Shown here: positions 42,888 through 50,604 of the stretch, in pieces
Layout of the letters: each line of letters begins with the position of its first letter
Position numbering within the stretch: the stretch's first letter is position 1
From: Sphingomonas_R arantia
Lineage (GTDB): Bacteria; Pseudomonadota; Alphaproteobacteria; Sphingomonadales; Sphingomonadaceae
Direction: 5' to 3'
Assembly (NCBI RefSeq): GCF_042682045.1
Contig: NZ_JBHUGS010000001.1
Location: 186,001-250,000 of the forward strand
DNA: 64,000 nucleotides
The notes under the pieces: model-generated
Seen by the model: the letters and a program-made list of their open reading frames with translations, nothing else
What the model was told of the DNA's origin: nothing
The model's database searches: none
Translations under genes and position numbers: made by a program

Positions 42888-43604
42888 ATGAGTCTGTTTT
42901 CGCGCCCTGCCCCGAAGTTGCCGTCGTTCGGCGATGCGCCGCTGGTCGTGCGGCGCATGGCGCAGTCGAAGGCGTTGCGGTTGCGGGTCGATCCGCGCGA
43001 CCGGTCGGTCCGGTTGACGATGCCGGCGCGCGGGGCGTTGAAGCCTGCGCTGGCGTGGGTGGAGAGCAAGCGCGACTGGATCGAGGCGCAGCTGGCGGCG
43101 ATCCCGAGCGTCGCGGCGATCGGGCCGGGGGCGGTGATCCCGTATGAAGACGGCGCGCTGCCGATCCTGTGGTCCGCCGGCGGCCCGCGGACGCCGCGGC
43201 GCGCTGCGGACGGATTGCATCTGGGCGGGCCGGAGGAGCTGGTCGCGCGGCGCGTGCTGCGCTGGCTGGCGGCGGAGGCGCGGCGCGTGCTGGATGCCGA
43301 GACGCGCGAATATGCGGCGCTGGCGGGGGTCGCGGTGGGCGCGGTTGGGATCGGCGATGCGCGGTCGCGGTGGGGGAGTTGTTCGTCGGGGGGCGACATC
43401 CGCTACAGCTGGCGGCTGATCCTGGCGCCGCCCGCGGTGCGGCGCGCGACGGTCGCGCATGAGGTGGCGCACCGTATTCACATGGACCACAGCGCGGCGT
43501 TCCATGCGGCGGTGGCGCGGTTGTACGGGCGTGAACCGCGGGTGGAGCGGGAGTGGTTGCGGCGCAATGGGGCGCTGATCCAGGGATATGGGCGGCAGGC
43601 TTAG
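42888..43604 (+). CDS. YgjP-like M48 metallopeptidase domain protein
   Basis: A 238-residue protein of the YgjP/DUF45 (SprT-like) family. It has a basic N-terminal SKALRLRVDPRDRSVRLTMP region and the zinc-protease HEVAHRIHMDHS (HExxH) with a further RSRWGSCSSGGDIRYSW motif. Members bind zinc and may act as proteases or DNA-protein crosslink enzymes; the activity of this one is unproven. Start ATG 42888. The 43605-43758 gap contains one short repeat. Confidence 0.87.
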   Translation: MSLFSRPAPKLPSFGDAPLVVRRMAQSKALRLRVDPRDRSVRLTMPARGALKPALAWVESKRDWIEAQLAAIPSVAAIGPGAVIPYEDGALPILWSAGGPRTPRRAADGLHLGGPEELVARRVLRWLAAEARRVLDAETREYAALAGVAVGAVGIGDARSRWGSCSSGGDIRYSWRLILAPPAVRRATVAHEVAHRIHMDHSAAFHAAVARLYGREPRVEREWLRRNGALIQGYGRQA

Positions 43605-43691
43605 CGTTTACCTAAGCGCGGCCTGGTCAACACCGTACCGGCGAGCTGGGGCGAGTTAGATTGCCCTCGGCTGGAGCGGGTAGCTACCCCC

Positions 43692-43724
43692 GCGCAGGGT
43701 TCTCGACAGGCTCGAACCGAACGG
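43692..43724. repeat. Dispersed repeat, GTTCTCGACAGGCTCGAACC family, single
   Basis: Single copy of the core that forms the 25-bp inverted repeat at 6416-6475, here without its partner arm. It lies between the convergent YgjP-like and PBP1A genes. Confidence 0.75.
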
Positions 43725-43758
43725 ATCAGGGACGGCATTTGTTTGAGAGGGTCATGCG

Positions 43759-45873
43759 TTACAATTGCCCGTCCGGGTCCCGGCGGTCGCGCGGTTCCCG
43801 TTCGGTGCGGGGTGCGCGTTCGGGGCGGTCGCCGCGGGTGAGGACGCCGTCGAGCCATTGCTGGTCGAGGGCCGGTTCGCGTTGTTCGGGGGCGGGGTCT
43901 TCGGGCTGGTCGTCCTGCGCGGGGAGGCGCGGCGCGGGGGGCGCGATGTCGACGGGGGCGGTCGATTCGCCGTTTTCATCGACGAAGTTCTGATCGGGCT
44001 CGCCGAAATAGGCTTCTTCGTCAGGTTCGAGCTGCCATTCTGGGAGCGTCACGTCGGTCTTGAAGCCGGGGTCGGGACGGTTCGCGACGGCCTGACGCAT
44101 GAAGGCGGCGAAGGCGGCGGCAGGCGCGCGACCGCCCTGCAACCCGCCGACCGACTTCGCGTCGTCGCGGCCCATCCAGACGCCGGTGGTGAGCCCGCTG
44201 GAGAAGCCGAGGAACCAGCCGTCCTTGTTGGACGAGGTCGTACCGGTCTTGCCCGCGACCGGGCGACCGATCTGCGCCGCGCGGCCGGAACCGGTGTTGA
44301 CCGCGGTCTGGAGCAGGTCGGTCATTTGCGCCGCGACCTGCGGGGCGACGAGCACGCGGGCGTCGTCGGCGCGGTGTTCGTACAGCACCTCCTGCGTGCC
44401 CTGCTGCACCACGCGCAGGATGCCGTAGGGCATGACCGCGACGCCGCCACTGCCGACCGAGGCGAAGGCGCGCGTCATGTCGATCAGCCGGACGTTGGAG
44501 GAGCCGAGCACCATGGCGGGGTGGGTGTTGACGGGCGTGGTGATGCCGAACCGGCGCGCCATGTCGGCGACGGTGTCGAACCCGACCTGCTGCCCGATCC
44601 GCGCCGCGACCGTATTGATCGAGAAGGCGAACGCGGTGCGCAGGTCGATCTGGCCGGAGAAGCGCCGCGATGCGTTGCGCGGACTCCACCCGTCGATGTT
44701 GATCGGCGCATCGACGACCGGGGTGGACGGCGTCATTCCCGATTCGAGCGCGGCGAGATAGACGAACAGCTTGAACGCGGAGCCGGGCTGGCGCTCGGCC
44801 TGCGTCGCGCGGTTGTAGATCGACGAGACATAGTCCTTGCCGCCGACCATCGCGCGCACCGCGCCGTCCTGGTCGAGCGAGACGAGTGCCGCCTGCAGCC
44901 CGGCGGGCGTGTTGGCGCGGATCGCGTTGTCGGCGTCGCGCTGCATCCCGAGGTCGAGCGTGGTGTAGACGTCGATCGGGGCGGTGGTCTCGTCAATCAG
45001 CGTGTCGAGCTGCGCCAGGGCCCAGTCGGTGAAGTAGCGCACGCTGTTGCGCTTGGGTTCGGGGGCGAGCTTCACGTCGGCGGGGTCGGTTTCGGCCTGT
45101 TCGGCGTAGCTGATCTTGCCGGCGTCGCGCATCACGGACAGCACGACGCGCGCGCGTTCGACCGCGGCCTGCGCGTCGGCGCTGGGCGAATAGTTGGACG
45201 GTGCCTTGAACAGGCCGGCCAGGATCGCGGCTTCGCCGAGGCTGAGCCGCGTGCCGGGGTGGCCGTAGAATTTGCGCGATGCCGCGTCGATGCCGTAGGC
45301 GCCGCCGCCGAAATAGACGCGGTTGAGGTAGAGTTCGAGGATCTGGCGCTTCGAGAATTTCCATTCCATCGCCATCGCCAGGATGATCTCGCGGATCTTG
45401 CGGCCGGCGGTGTAGCTGTTGGTCAGGAAGATGTTGCGCGTGATCTGCTGCGTGATGGTCGACGCGCCCTGGAGGCGGCGGCCGGTGCCGCGCCGTTCCC
45501 AGGCGGTCTTGGCGGAACGCGCCATGCCGATCGGATCGATACCAGGATGGCGGTAGAAGCGCCGATCCTCCACCGCGACGACGGCGTCCTGCATGACGGA
45601 CGGGACGGCATCAATCGGGATCCATTCGCCGGGGGCGGGGCCCATGTTAACGATCTGGGTGCCGTCCGCCGCTAGCACGCGGATCGACTGGCCGTTGGGG
45701 CTGAGTTTCAGCTCGTCATAGCCGGGCAGCGAGGCGACCGCGATCAGGACCGCGATGAACGTGCCGACCAGGCCGGCGACGCCGATTGCGACCAGCCATT
45801 TGACGATCGTCCCGAACCGCTTGCCGCGGCGAGGCTCGGGATTGGCGGCGGGGGAGCTGGGGGAGCGTGCCAT
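43759..45873 (-). CDS. Penicillin-binding protein 1A (transglycosylase/transpeptidase)
   Basis: A 704-residue bifunctional class A PBP. After a membrane anchor near the start (LVAIGVAGLVGTFIAVLIAVAS), the glycosyltransferase domain has EDRRFYRHPGIDP and STITQQITRN. The transpeptidase domain has SxxK in PGSAFKLFVYL, SxN in SINTVAARIG and KTG in AGKTGTTSSNKDGWF. All catalytic motifs are intact. It makes and crosslinks peptidoglycan at the outer face of the inner membrane. The C-terminal about 70 residues are acidic and Pro-rich, ending in Arg-rich sequence. Monocistronic. Confidence 0.94.
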   Translation of the reverse strand: MARSPSSPAANPEPRRGKRFGTIVKWLVAIGVAGLVGTFIAVLIAVASLPGYDELKLSPNGQSIRVLAADGTQIVNMGPAPGEWIPIDAVPSVMQDAVVAVEDRRFYRHPGIDPIGMARSAKTAWERRGTGRRLQGASTITQQITRNIFLTNSYTAGRKIREIILAMAMEWKFSKRQILELYLNRVYFGGGAYGIDAASRKFYGHPGTRLSLGEAAILAGLFKAPSNYSPSADAQAAVERARVVLSVMRDAGKISYAEQAETDPADVKLAPEPKRNSVRYFTDWALAQLDTLIDETTAPIDVYTTLDLGMQRDADNAIRANTPAGLQAALVSLDQDGAVRAMVGGKDYVSSIYNRATQAERQPGSAFKLFVYLAALESGMTPSTPVVDAPINIDGWSPRNASRRFSGQIDLRTAFAFSINTVAARIGQQVGFDTVADMARRFGITTPVNTHPAMVLGSSNVRLIDMTRAFASVGSGGVAVMPYGILRVVQQGTQEVLYEHRADDARVLVAPQVAAQMTDLLQTAVNTGSGRAAQIGRPVAGKTGTTSSNKDGWFLGFSSGLTTGVWMGRDDAKSVGGLQGGRAPAAAFAAFMRQAVANRPDPGFKTDVTLPEWQLEPDEEAYFGEPDQNFVDENGESTAPVDIAPPAPRLPAQDDQPEDPAPEQREPALDQQWLDGVLTRGDRPERAPRTEREPRDRRDPDGQL

Positions 45874-45965
45874 CTATGGTCCGTCGGATTAGACGGGTTG
45901 CGATGGCGCGACAAGCCGGGACCGGCGGGACGGTGGGTAACGGGGGTTGGCCCGTTTCTCGGGTG

Positions 45966-45985
45966 ATCCCGGCTTGCGCCGGGAT
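45966..45985. repeat. Single ATCCCGGC hairpin unit
   Basis: ATCCCGGC-TTGC-GCCGGGAT is a perfect 8-bp stem hairpin just 7 bp after the msrB stop on the minus strand. It is a half-unit of the repeat at 186-271. Only a weak T content follows, so a terminator role is possible but unproven. Confidence 0.75.
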
Positions 45986-45991
45986 GGTCGG

Positions 45992-46390
45992 TCAGTCCTC
46001 GCGCGGTTCGAACGCGAGCGCTGCGGAGTTCATGCAGTAGCGCAGGCCGGTTTCGCCGGGGCCGTCCGGGAAGACGTGGCCGAGATGCCCTTCGCAGGCG
46101 GCGCAGCGGACCTCGGTCCTGACCATGCCGTGGGCGCGGTCGACATGCTCGTCGACGGCGCCGTCCTCGGCGGGGGCGGTGAAGCTGGGCCAGCCGCTGC
46201 CAGAATCATACTTTTGCGCGCTGTCGAACAGCAGGGTGCCGCAGGCGGCGCAATGATATTCGCCCGGCGCTTTGTTGTCGTTCAACGGGCCGGTGAAGGC
46301 GCGTTCGGTGCCGGCCTGGCGCAGCACCTGATACTGTTCCGGGGAGAGGGTGGCGCGCCACTCGGCGTCGGTTTTCTCGATTTTTTCCAT
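45992..46390 (-). CDS. msrB: Peptide-methionine (R)-S-oxide reductase
   Basis: A 132-residue MsrB. Two zinc CxxC motifs are present (CAACGTLLF, CAACEGHLGHVF), with GSGWPSF and the catalytic RYCMNSAAL cysteine. It reduces methionine-R-sulfoxide in proteins. Start ATG 46390 (MEKIEKTDAEWRATL). It lies between PBP1A and the polyketide operon, 31 bp from the latter's last gene on the same strand, and might be read from it. Confidence 0.96.
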   Translation of the reverse strand: MEKIEKTDAEWRATLSPEQYQVLRQAGTERAFTGPLNDNKAPGEYHCAACGTLLFDSAQKYDSGSGWPSFTAPAEDGAVDEHVDRAHGMVRTEVRCAACEGHLGHVFPDGPGETGLRYCMNSAALAFEPRED

Positions 46391-46421
46391 AACTGGAATT
46401 TGGGAAGCGCGCCGGGCTCCG

Positions 46422-47486
46422 TCAATGGCCGATGCGGGTGGCGCGGGCGGCGATGCGGGCGATGCCGGGCAGGGCGGCCAGCAGGCCGGTCATGGGCCCG
46501 CGCCAGCGCGGATGTTCGGCCATGTGGCGGATGGTGGAGGCGACGAGCAGCGGGCGGCGCGACCTGGCGGCGAAGTCGCGTTGCCAGGCCTGTGCGCCGG
46601 CGGGTCCGCTCTTGAGATAGGCTCTGGCTGCGGATGCGCCGCTGGCGAGGGCGATCGCGACGCCGTCGCCCGCGAGCGAGGCGATGACGGCGGCCTGATC
46701 GCCGAGCCGGAACAGGTTGGGCTCGGTTTCGCCGGTGCGCCAGCCGTACGGCACGCCGGCGATGGCGACCCAGTCCTGCGCGGTGGCGGCGCGATCGGCG
46801 AGCAGCGGGGCGTCGTGGGCGATATCTGCGAGCAACGCGTCGACCCCGCCGGGCCCGATGCGGTCGGCGCTGGCGGACAGGCAGAAATTGGCGCGGCCGT
46901 CCTCCTGCAACAGGATGCCGGCATAGCCGCCGTCGAAGGCGTGCAGTTCGATCATGCCGGTGAGTGCCGCGGTGAGCTTGGGCGAGACCGGGAGTGCGGT
47001 GCGGAAGCCGATCGAGGGGGCGAGGGGCCGTGGGCGGGCGAGGCCGCGCAGGTCGTGTTTGCCGGTGGCGAGGAACAGCGCGTCGCCGGTCGCGGTGTCG
47101 CCGTCGCGCAGGCGGAGCGTGGTGCCGGTCGCGTCACGGATCGTGACGCCGCGGTCTATGCGGGCGCCGGCGGTCGTGGCGGCGGCAAGGAGTGCTTCGT
47201 CCAGGATGCGGCGCGAGAGGCCGGCGGCGGGGTGGGGGAGCGCGGTTTCGACGATGCGCCCGCCGGCGATGACGCGGACGCGGGTGATGGGGTGGGCGCC
47301 GAGTGCGGCCGGGTCGATGCCCAGCGCGCGGAGGCTGGCGAGCGCGTCCCAGCCGAGGAAGGCGCCGCACACGATGTCGTGCGGGGCGGTTGTCCGTTCG
47401 AGCAGCCGGGGAGACGCGCCGCCGCGGGCGAGAAGGATCGCGGCGGTGGCACCAGCCGGACCGCCGCCGGCGATCAGCGGGGTCAT
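46422..47486 (-). CDS. FAD-dependent oxidoreductase of the type III PKS operon
   Basis: A 354-residue flavoprotein with the FAD motif LIAGGGPAGATAAILLARGG, then DALFLATGKHDLRGL and an ADP-binding end GDGVAIALASG. It resembles the PHBH/geranylgeranyl-reductase group of aromatic hydroxylases and reductases. ATG 47486 overlaps the methyltransferase stop (ATGA), making it the last of three coupled genes. The SrsC flavoprotein next to a type III PKS in Streptomyces hydroxylates an alkylresorcinol, so a similar tailoring role is inferred. Whether it hydroxylates or reduces is not known. Confidence 0.85.
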   Translation of the reverse strand: MTPLIAGGGPAGATAAILLARGGASPRLLERTTAPHDIVCGAFLGWDALASLRALGIDPAALGAHPITRVRVIAGGRIVETALPHPAAGLSRRILDEALLAAATTAGARIDRGVTIRDATGTTLRLRDGDTATGDALFLATGKHDLRGLARPRPLAPSIGFRTALPVSPKLTAALTGMIELHAFDGGYAGILLQEDGRANFCLSASADRIGPGGVDALLADIAHDAPLLADRAATAQDWVAIAGVPYGWRTGETEPNLFRLGDQAAVIASLAGDGVAIALASGASAARAYLKSGPAGAQAWQRDFAARSRRPLLVASTIRHMAEHPRWRGPMTGLLAALPGIARIAARATRIGH

Positions 47487-48175
47487 CGTAGCCGTTCCAC
47501 GCAGAGCCGGAACGGGAAGCGCCGCACGACCTTGGCCGCGGGGCCGATGCCGGCGTCGGCGAGGATCGCGTGCCATTCCGCCGGGCGGAAGGCGCGGGCG
47601 ATCGAGAGGCGGCCGTCGGCGCGGACGATCGGGTGCCAGCGCAGGAGGGTGGCGAGCAGCGGGTAGCCGGCGTGGGCGAAGGCGTGGCGGTGGAGGTCGT
47701 TGACGATCCAGCCGGCGGCGGCTTCGGCTTCCATGAAGCGCAGGAAGGCGCGGAGTTGCGGCGCGGTCATGTGGTGCGCGACGAGGCTGGAGGCGACGAT
47801 GTCGAAGCCGCCACCGGCGAGGTCCGCATAGTCGCCTGTGCGGTAGTCGATCGTCATGTTTGCGGGCGTTGCGGCCCGGGCGGCGGCTGCGCTGTTGGGG
47901 TTGAGGTCGATCCCGACGAGGTCCGCGACGATCCCGCGTTTCGCCGCCCAGCGCGCGATGGCGCGGAGCATGTCGCCCTCGCCGTAGCCGACGTCGAGCA
48001 GGCGGAAGCGTTTGCGGGTGCCGACCGCGCGCGCGAGGAAATCGAGCGTCGGGCGGCGCGCCATCGTGACGGTGTTGACGGTGGCGAGATCGGCCAGCAC
48101 GGCGCGGTAGTCCGCTTCGGCCAAGTCGGGCGCGTCCATCGCCTCCTCGGCCGTGCTGCGAACCGCCAAGCTCAT
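47483..48175 (-). CDS. SAM-dependent methyltransferase of the type III PKS operon
   Basis: A 230-residue methyltransferase with motif I RLLDVGYGEGDMLRAIA (Gly-Tyr-Gly instead of the usual Gly-Cys-Gly), motif II IDLNPNS and FDIVASSLVAHHMTAP. ATG 48175 overlaps the polyketide synthase stop by ATGA, and its own stop overlaps the flavoprotein start, so it is coupled to both. By analogy with SrsB of Streptomyces it may O-methylate the polyketide product. No substrate evidence exists in the sequence. Confidence 0.88.
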   Translation of the reverse strand: MSLAVRSTAEEAMDAPDLAEADYRAVLADLATVNTVTMARRPTLDFLARAVGTRKRFRLLDVGYGEGDMLRAIARWAAKRGIVADLVGIDLNPNSAAAARAATPANMTIDYRTGDYADLAGGGFDIVASSLVAHHMTAPQLRAFLRFMEAEAAAGWIVNDLHRHAFAHAGYPLLATLLRWHPIVRADGRLSIARAFRPAEWHAILADAGIGPAAKVVRRFPFRLCVERLR

Positions 48176-49266
48176 GCCCGGTGGAACCGGAAACCGTCGG
48201 CGGCGAGACCGGGGCCGAACGCGACGGCGAGGCCGTTGCGGGCATCGGGGCGGTCGAGCAGGTCGGCCAGCACGAACATCAGCGTGGCGGACGACATGTT
48301 GCCGTAGCGTTTCAGCACGGAGCGCGAGGCGTCGAGCGCGTTGGGGTCGAGCCCGAGCGCGCCCTCGACCGCGTCGAGGATCGAGCGGCCGCCGGCATGG
48401 ACCGCCCAGGCGTCGATCGCGGCGACGCCGTCGGGGAACAGCCGGTCGCGGAAGGCGGGATCGGTGAGGGCTCGGCCGATATGGCCGGGGACCTCGCCCG
48501 AGAGGTGCATCGCGAAGCCGGTGTCGCCGATCGCCCAGCGGATCAGGTGCGCGGTGTCGGGCAGGGTGGCGGCGAACGGGCGTTCGATCGCGAACCCGCC
48601 AGGTTTGGCGGTGACGAGCGCGGCGGCGGCACCGTCGCCGAATTGCAGCATGGCGAGCAGCGGTTCGAGTTCGCCCGCGGGTTGCAGGTGGAGCGTCGAG
48701 AGCTCGACCGTCACGACCAGCACGCGCGCCGCGGGTTCCGACCGGACGATGTGGTGCGCGGTGCGCAGCGCGACGATCGCGGCATAGCAGCCCATGAAGC
48801 CGACGAGCGTGCGTTCGACCGCGGGATCGAGCCCGAGCCGGTCGGCCAGGATCTGGTCGAGCCCTGGTGCCATGAAGCCGGTGCAGCTGGCGACGACAAG
48901 ATGGGTGATCGTGCCGAGCGGGGTCTGGCCGGCCAGCGCGGCGATGGCGGCGAGGGCGAGCGGCGGGGCGGCGTCGGCGTAGATCGCCATGCGCGCGGAC
49001 GTCGGCGGCAGCGGATCGACCGCGTAGAAGCCGCCGTCCGCGACCGGCGATCCGCCGGTGGGGGTGGGCGGCAGCACGGACCAGCGCGCCGCGATGCCCG
49101 CGCGCTGGTCCATCCGGCGGAACAGCGCGGCCGCGCGTCGGTCGCCGGCCCCAATTCCTCCCGGCGCCTCGAGGCGTGCCGCGGCCCAGTCGACGAAGGC
49201 GCGGTGGATGTCGTGGGACGGGACGGCGGTGCCGATCGCGTGGATATGGGCGGTGGACGGCGGCAC
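48172..49266 (-). CDS. Type III polyketide synthase
   Basis: A 364-residue chalcone-synthase-fold homodimeric enzyme. The catalytic triad is complete: Cys in VVASCTGFMAPGLD, His in WAVHAGGRSILD and Asn in YGNMSSATLMF. It condenses acyl-CoA starters with malonyl-CoA into pyrones or resorcinols. GTG 49266 is preferred: a GGGAG sequence lies 7 bp upstream, and the family starts at this point. The frame continues to 49326 but there it covers the promoter. It is the first of three coupled genes (PKS, methyltransferase, flavoprotein), divergent from the HI0933-like gene. Confidence 0.93.
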   Translation of the reverse strand: MPPSTAHIHAIGTAVPSHDIHRAFVDWAAARLEAPGGIGAGDRRAAALFRRMDQRAGIAARWSVLPPTPTGGSPVADGGFYAVDPLPPTSARMAIYADAAPPLALAAIAALAGQTPLGTITHLVVASCTGFMAPGLDQILADRLGLDPAVERTLVGFMGCYAAIVALRTAHHIVRSEPAARVLVVTVELSTLHLQPAGELEPLLAMLQFGDGAAAALVTAKPGGFAIERPFAATLPDTAHLIRWAIGDTGFAMHLSGEVPGHIGRALTDPAFRDRLFPDGVAAIDAWAVHAGGRSILDAVEGALGLDPNALDASRSVLKRYGNMSSATLMFVLADLLDRPDARNGLAVAFGPGLAADGFRFHRA

Positions 49267-49296
49267 GCGGGCTCCCGGTTGGACAACAGTGGATGC

Positions 49297-49326
49297 TAAT
49301 ACGGATCGCGCGGGCTGTCGGTTCAA
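49297..49326 (-). promoter_or_regulatory. Candidate promoter of the type III PKS operon
   Basis: On the minus strand TTGAAC (49326-49321) and GTATTA (49302-49297) are 18 bp apart, near sigma-70 consensus, and 31 bp before the GTG start. The only other divergent sequence is 80 bp to the HI0933-like gene. Confidence 0.45.
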
Positions 49327-49378
49327 ATATGCAGCGCGGATGTGGACATTCGGTCCCGGACGGGGGCAGGGCGGGGCG

Positions 49379-50569
49379 ATGGAACAGGGCGCGGCAACCG
49401 AACACTATGACGCAATCGTGCTGGGCGCGGGGGCGGCCGGCATGATGGCGGCGCTGACCGCGGGGCAGCGCGGGCGGCGGGTGGTGGTGATCGACCATGC
49501 CGATGCGCCGGGGAAGAAGATCCTGATTTCCGGCGGCGGGCGGTGCAATTTCACCAATATCGGCACGGTGCCGGACCGGTTCGTGTCGAAGAACCCGCAT
49601 TTCGCGAAGTCCGCGCTGGGGCGCTACACGGCCGCGGACTTCATCGCGCTGGTCGATCGGCACGGGATCGCGTGGCACGAAAAGACGCTGGGGCAGCTGT
49701 TCTGCGACGGCAAGGCGCACCAGATCGTCGACATGCTGGCGTACGAGATGCGCGCGGGCGGCGTCGAGCTGCGGCTGGGGCACCGGATCGAGTCGGTGAC
49801 GCGCGACGGCGATTATGTGGTGGTCGCGAACGGGACGCGGTTCACGGCGCCATCGCTGGTGGTGGCGACGGGCGGCCCGGCGATCCCGCAGATCGGGGCG
49901 ACCGGCTATGCCTATGACCTGGCGCGGCAGTTCGGATGCAAGGTGGTCGAGCCGCGGCCCGCGCTGGTGCCGCTGACTCTCGGTGGCGATGCGCTGGCGT
50001 TTCGCGGGCTGGCGGGCGTCGCGCTCGATACCGTGGCGAAGTGTGGGAAGGCGGCGTTCCGCGAGGCGTCGCTATTGACCCACAAGGGGCTGTCCGGCCC
50101 GGCCATTCTGCAGATCTCGTCCTATTGGCGGCACGGCGACAGCGTCGCGATCGACCTGTTGCCGGAACGCGATGCGACGGCGGCGCTGCTGGAGGCGAAG
50201 CGGATGCGGCCGCGGACCGAGTTGCGCCGCGTGCTGGCGGACCTGTTGCCCGACCGGCTGGCGGGCGTGGTCGCGGACGCGCTGGCGATGCCCGGCAACA
50301 TGGCGGACCAGACGAATGCGAAGTTGGAGGCGGCGGGGCGGCGGCTTAACGGCTGGGACTTCACGCCGAACGGGACCGAGGGGTTCGCCAAGGCCGAGGT
50401 GACCGTGGGCGGGGTCGATACGGCCGGGCTGTCGTCGCGCACGATGGAGGCGAAGGCCGCGCCGGGCCTGTATTTCGTGGGCGAAGCGGTCGACGTGACG
50501 GGCTGGCTGGGCGGGTATAATTTCCAGTGGGCGTGGGCGAGTGGATGGAGCGCGGGTTTGGTGCTATAG
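49379..50569 (+). CDS. HI0933-like NAD(P)/FAD-dependent oxidoreductase
   Basis: A 396-residue flavoprotein of the HI0933/YhiN (BaiN) family. It has the FAD motif VLGAGAAGMMAALTAG, the family mark GKKILISGGGRCNFTN, GEAVDVTGWLGGYNFQWAWASG near the end and a central insert. The natural electron acceptor is not known. ATG 49379 was chosen although the frame starts at 49058, within the opposite PKS gene. It is divergent from the PKS operon and may or may not be related to it. Confidence 0.9.
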   Translation: MEQGAATEHYDAIVLGAGAAGMMAALTAGQRGRRVVVIDHADAPGKKILISGGGRCNFTNIGTVPDRFVSKNPHFAKSALGRYTAADFIALVDRHGIAWHEKTLGQLFCDGKAHQIVDMLAYEMRAGGVELRLGHRIESVTRDGDYVVVANGTRFTAPSLVVATGGPAIPQIGATGYAYDLARQFGCKVVEPRPALVPLTLGGDALAFRGLAGVALDTVAKCGKAAFREASLLTHKGLSGPAILQISSYWRHGDSVAIDLLPERDATAALLEAKRMRPRTELRRVLADLLPDRLAGVVADALAMPGNMADQTNAKLEAAGRRLNGWDFTPNGTEGFAKAEVTVGGVDTAGLSSRTMEAKAAPGLYFVGEAVDVTGWLGGYNFQWAWASGWSAGLVL

Positions 50570-50604
50570 GGCGCGATTACTCCCTTACCCGATCCGGATA
50601 ATCT

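Noticed and set aside
45966..45985. Intrinsic terminator for msrB
   Set aside because: Good stem but no T-run after it; kept as a repeat unit only.
49267..49326. N-terminal extension of the type III PKS
   Set aside because: Contains a promoter-like TTGAAC/GTATTA pair; a GGGAG site precedes GTG 49266.
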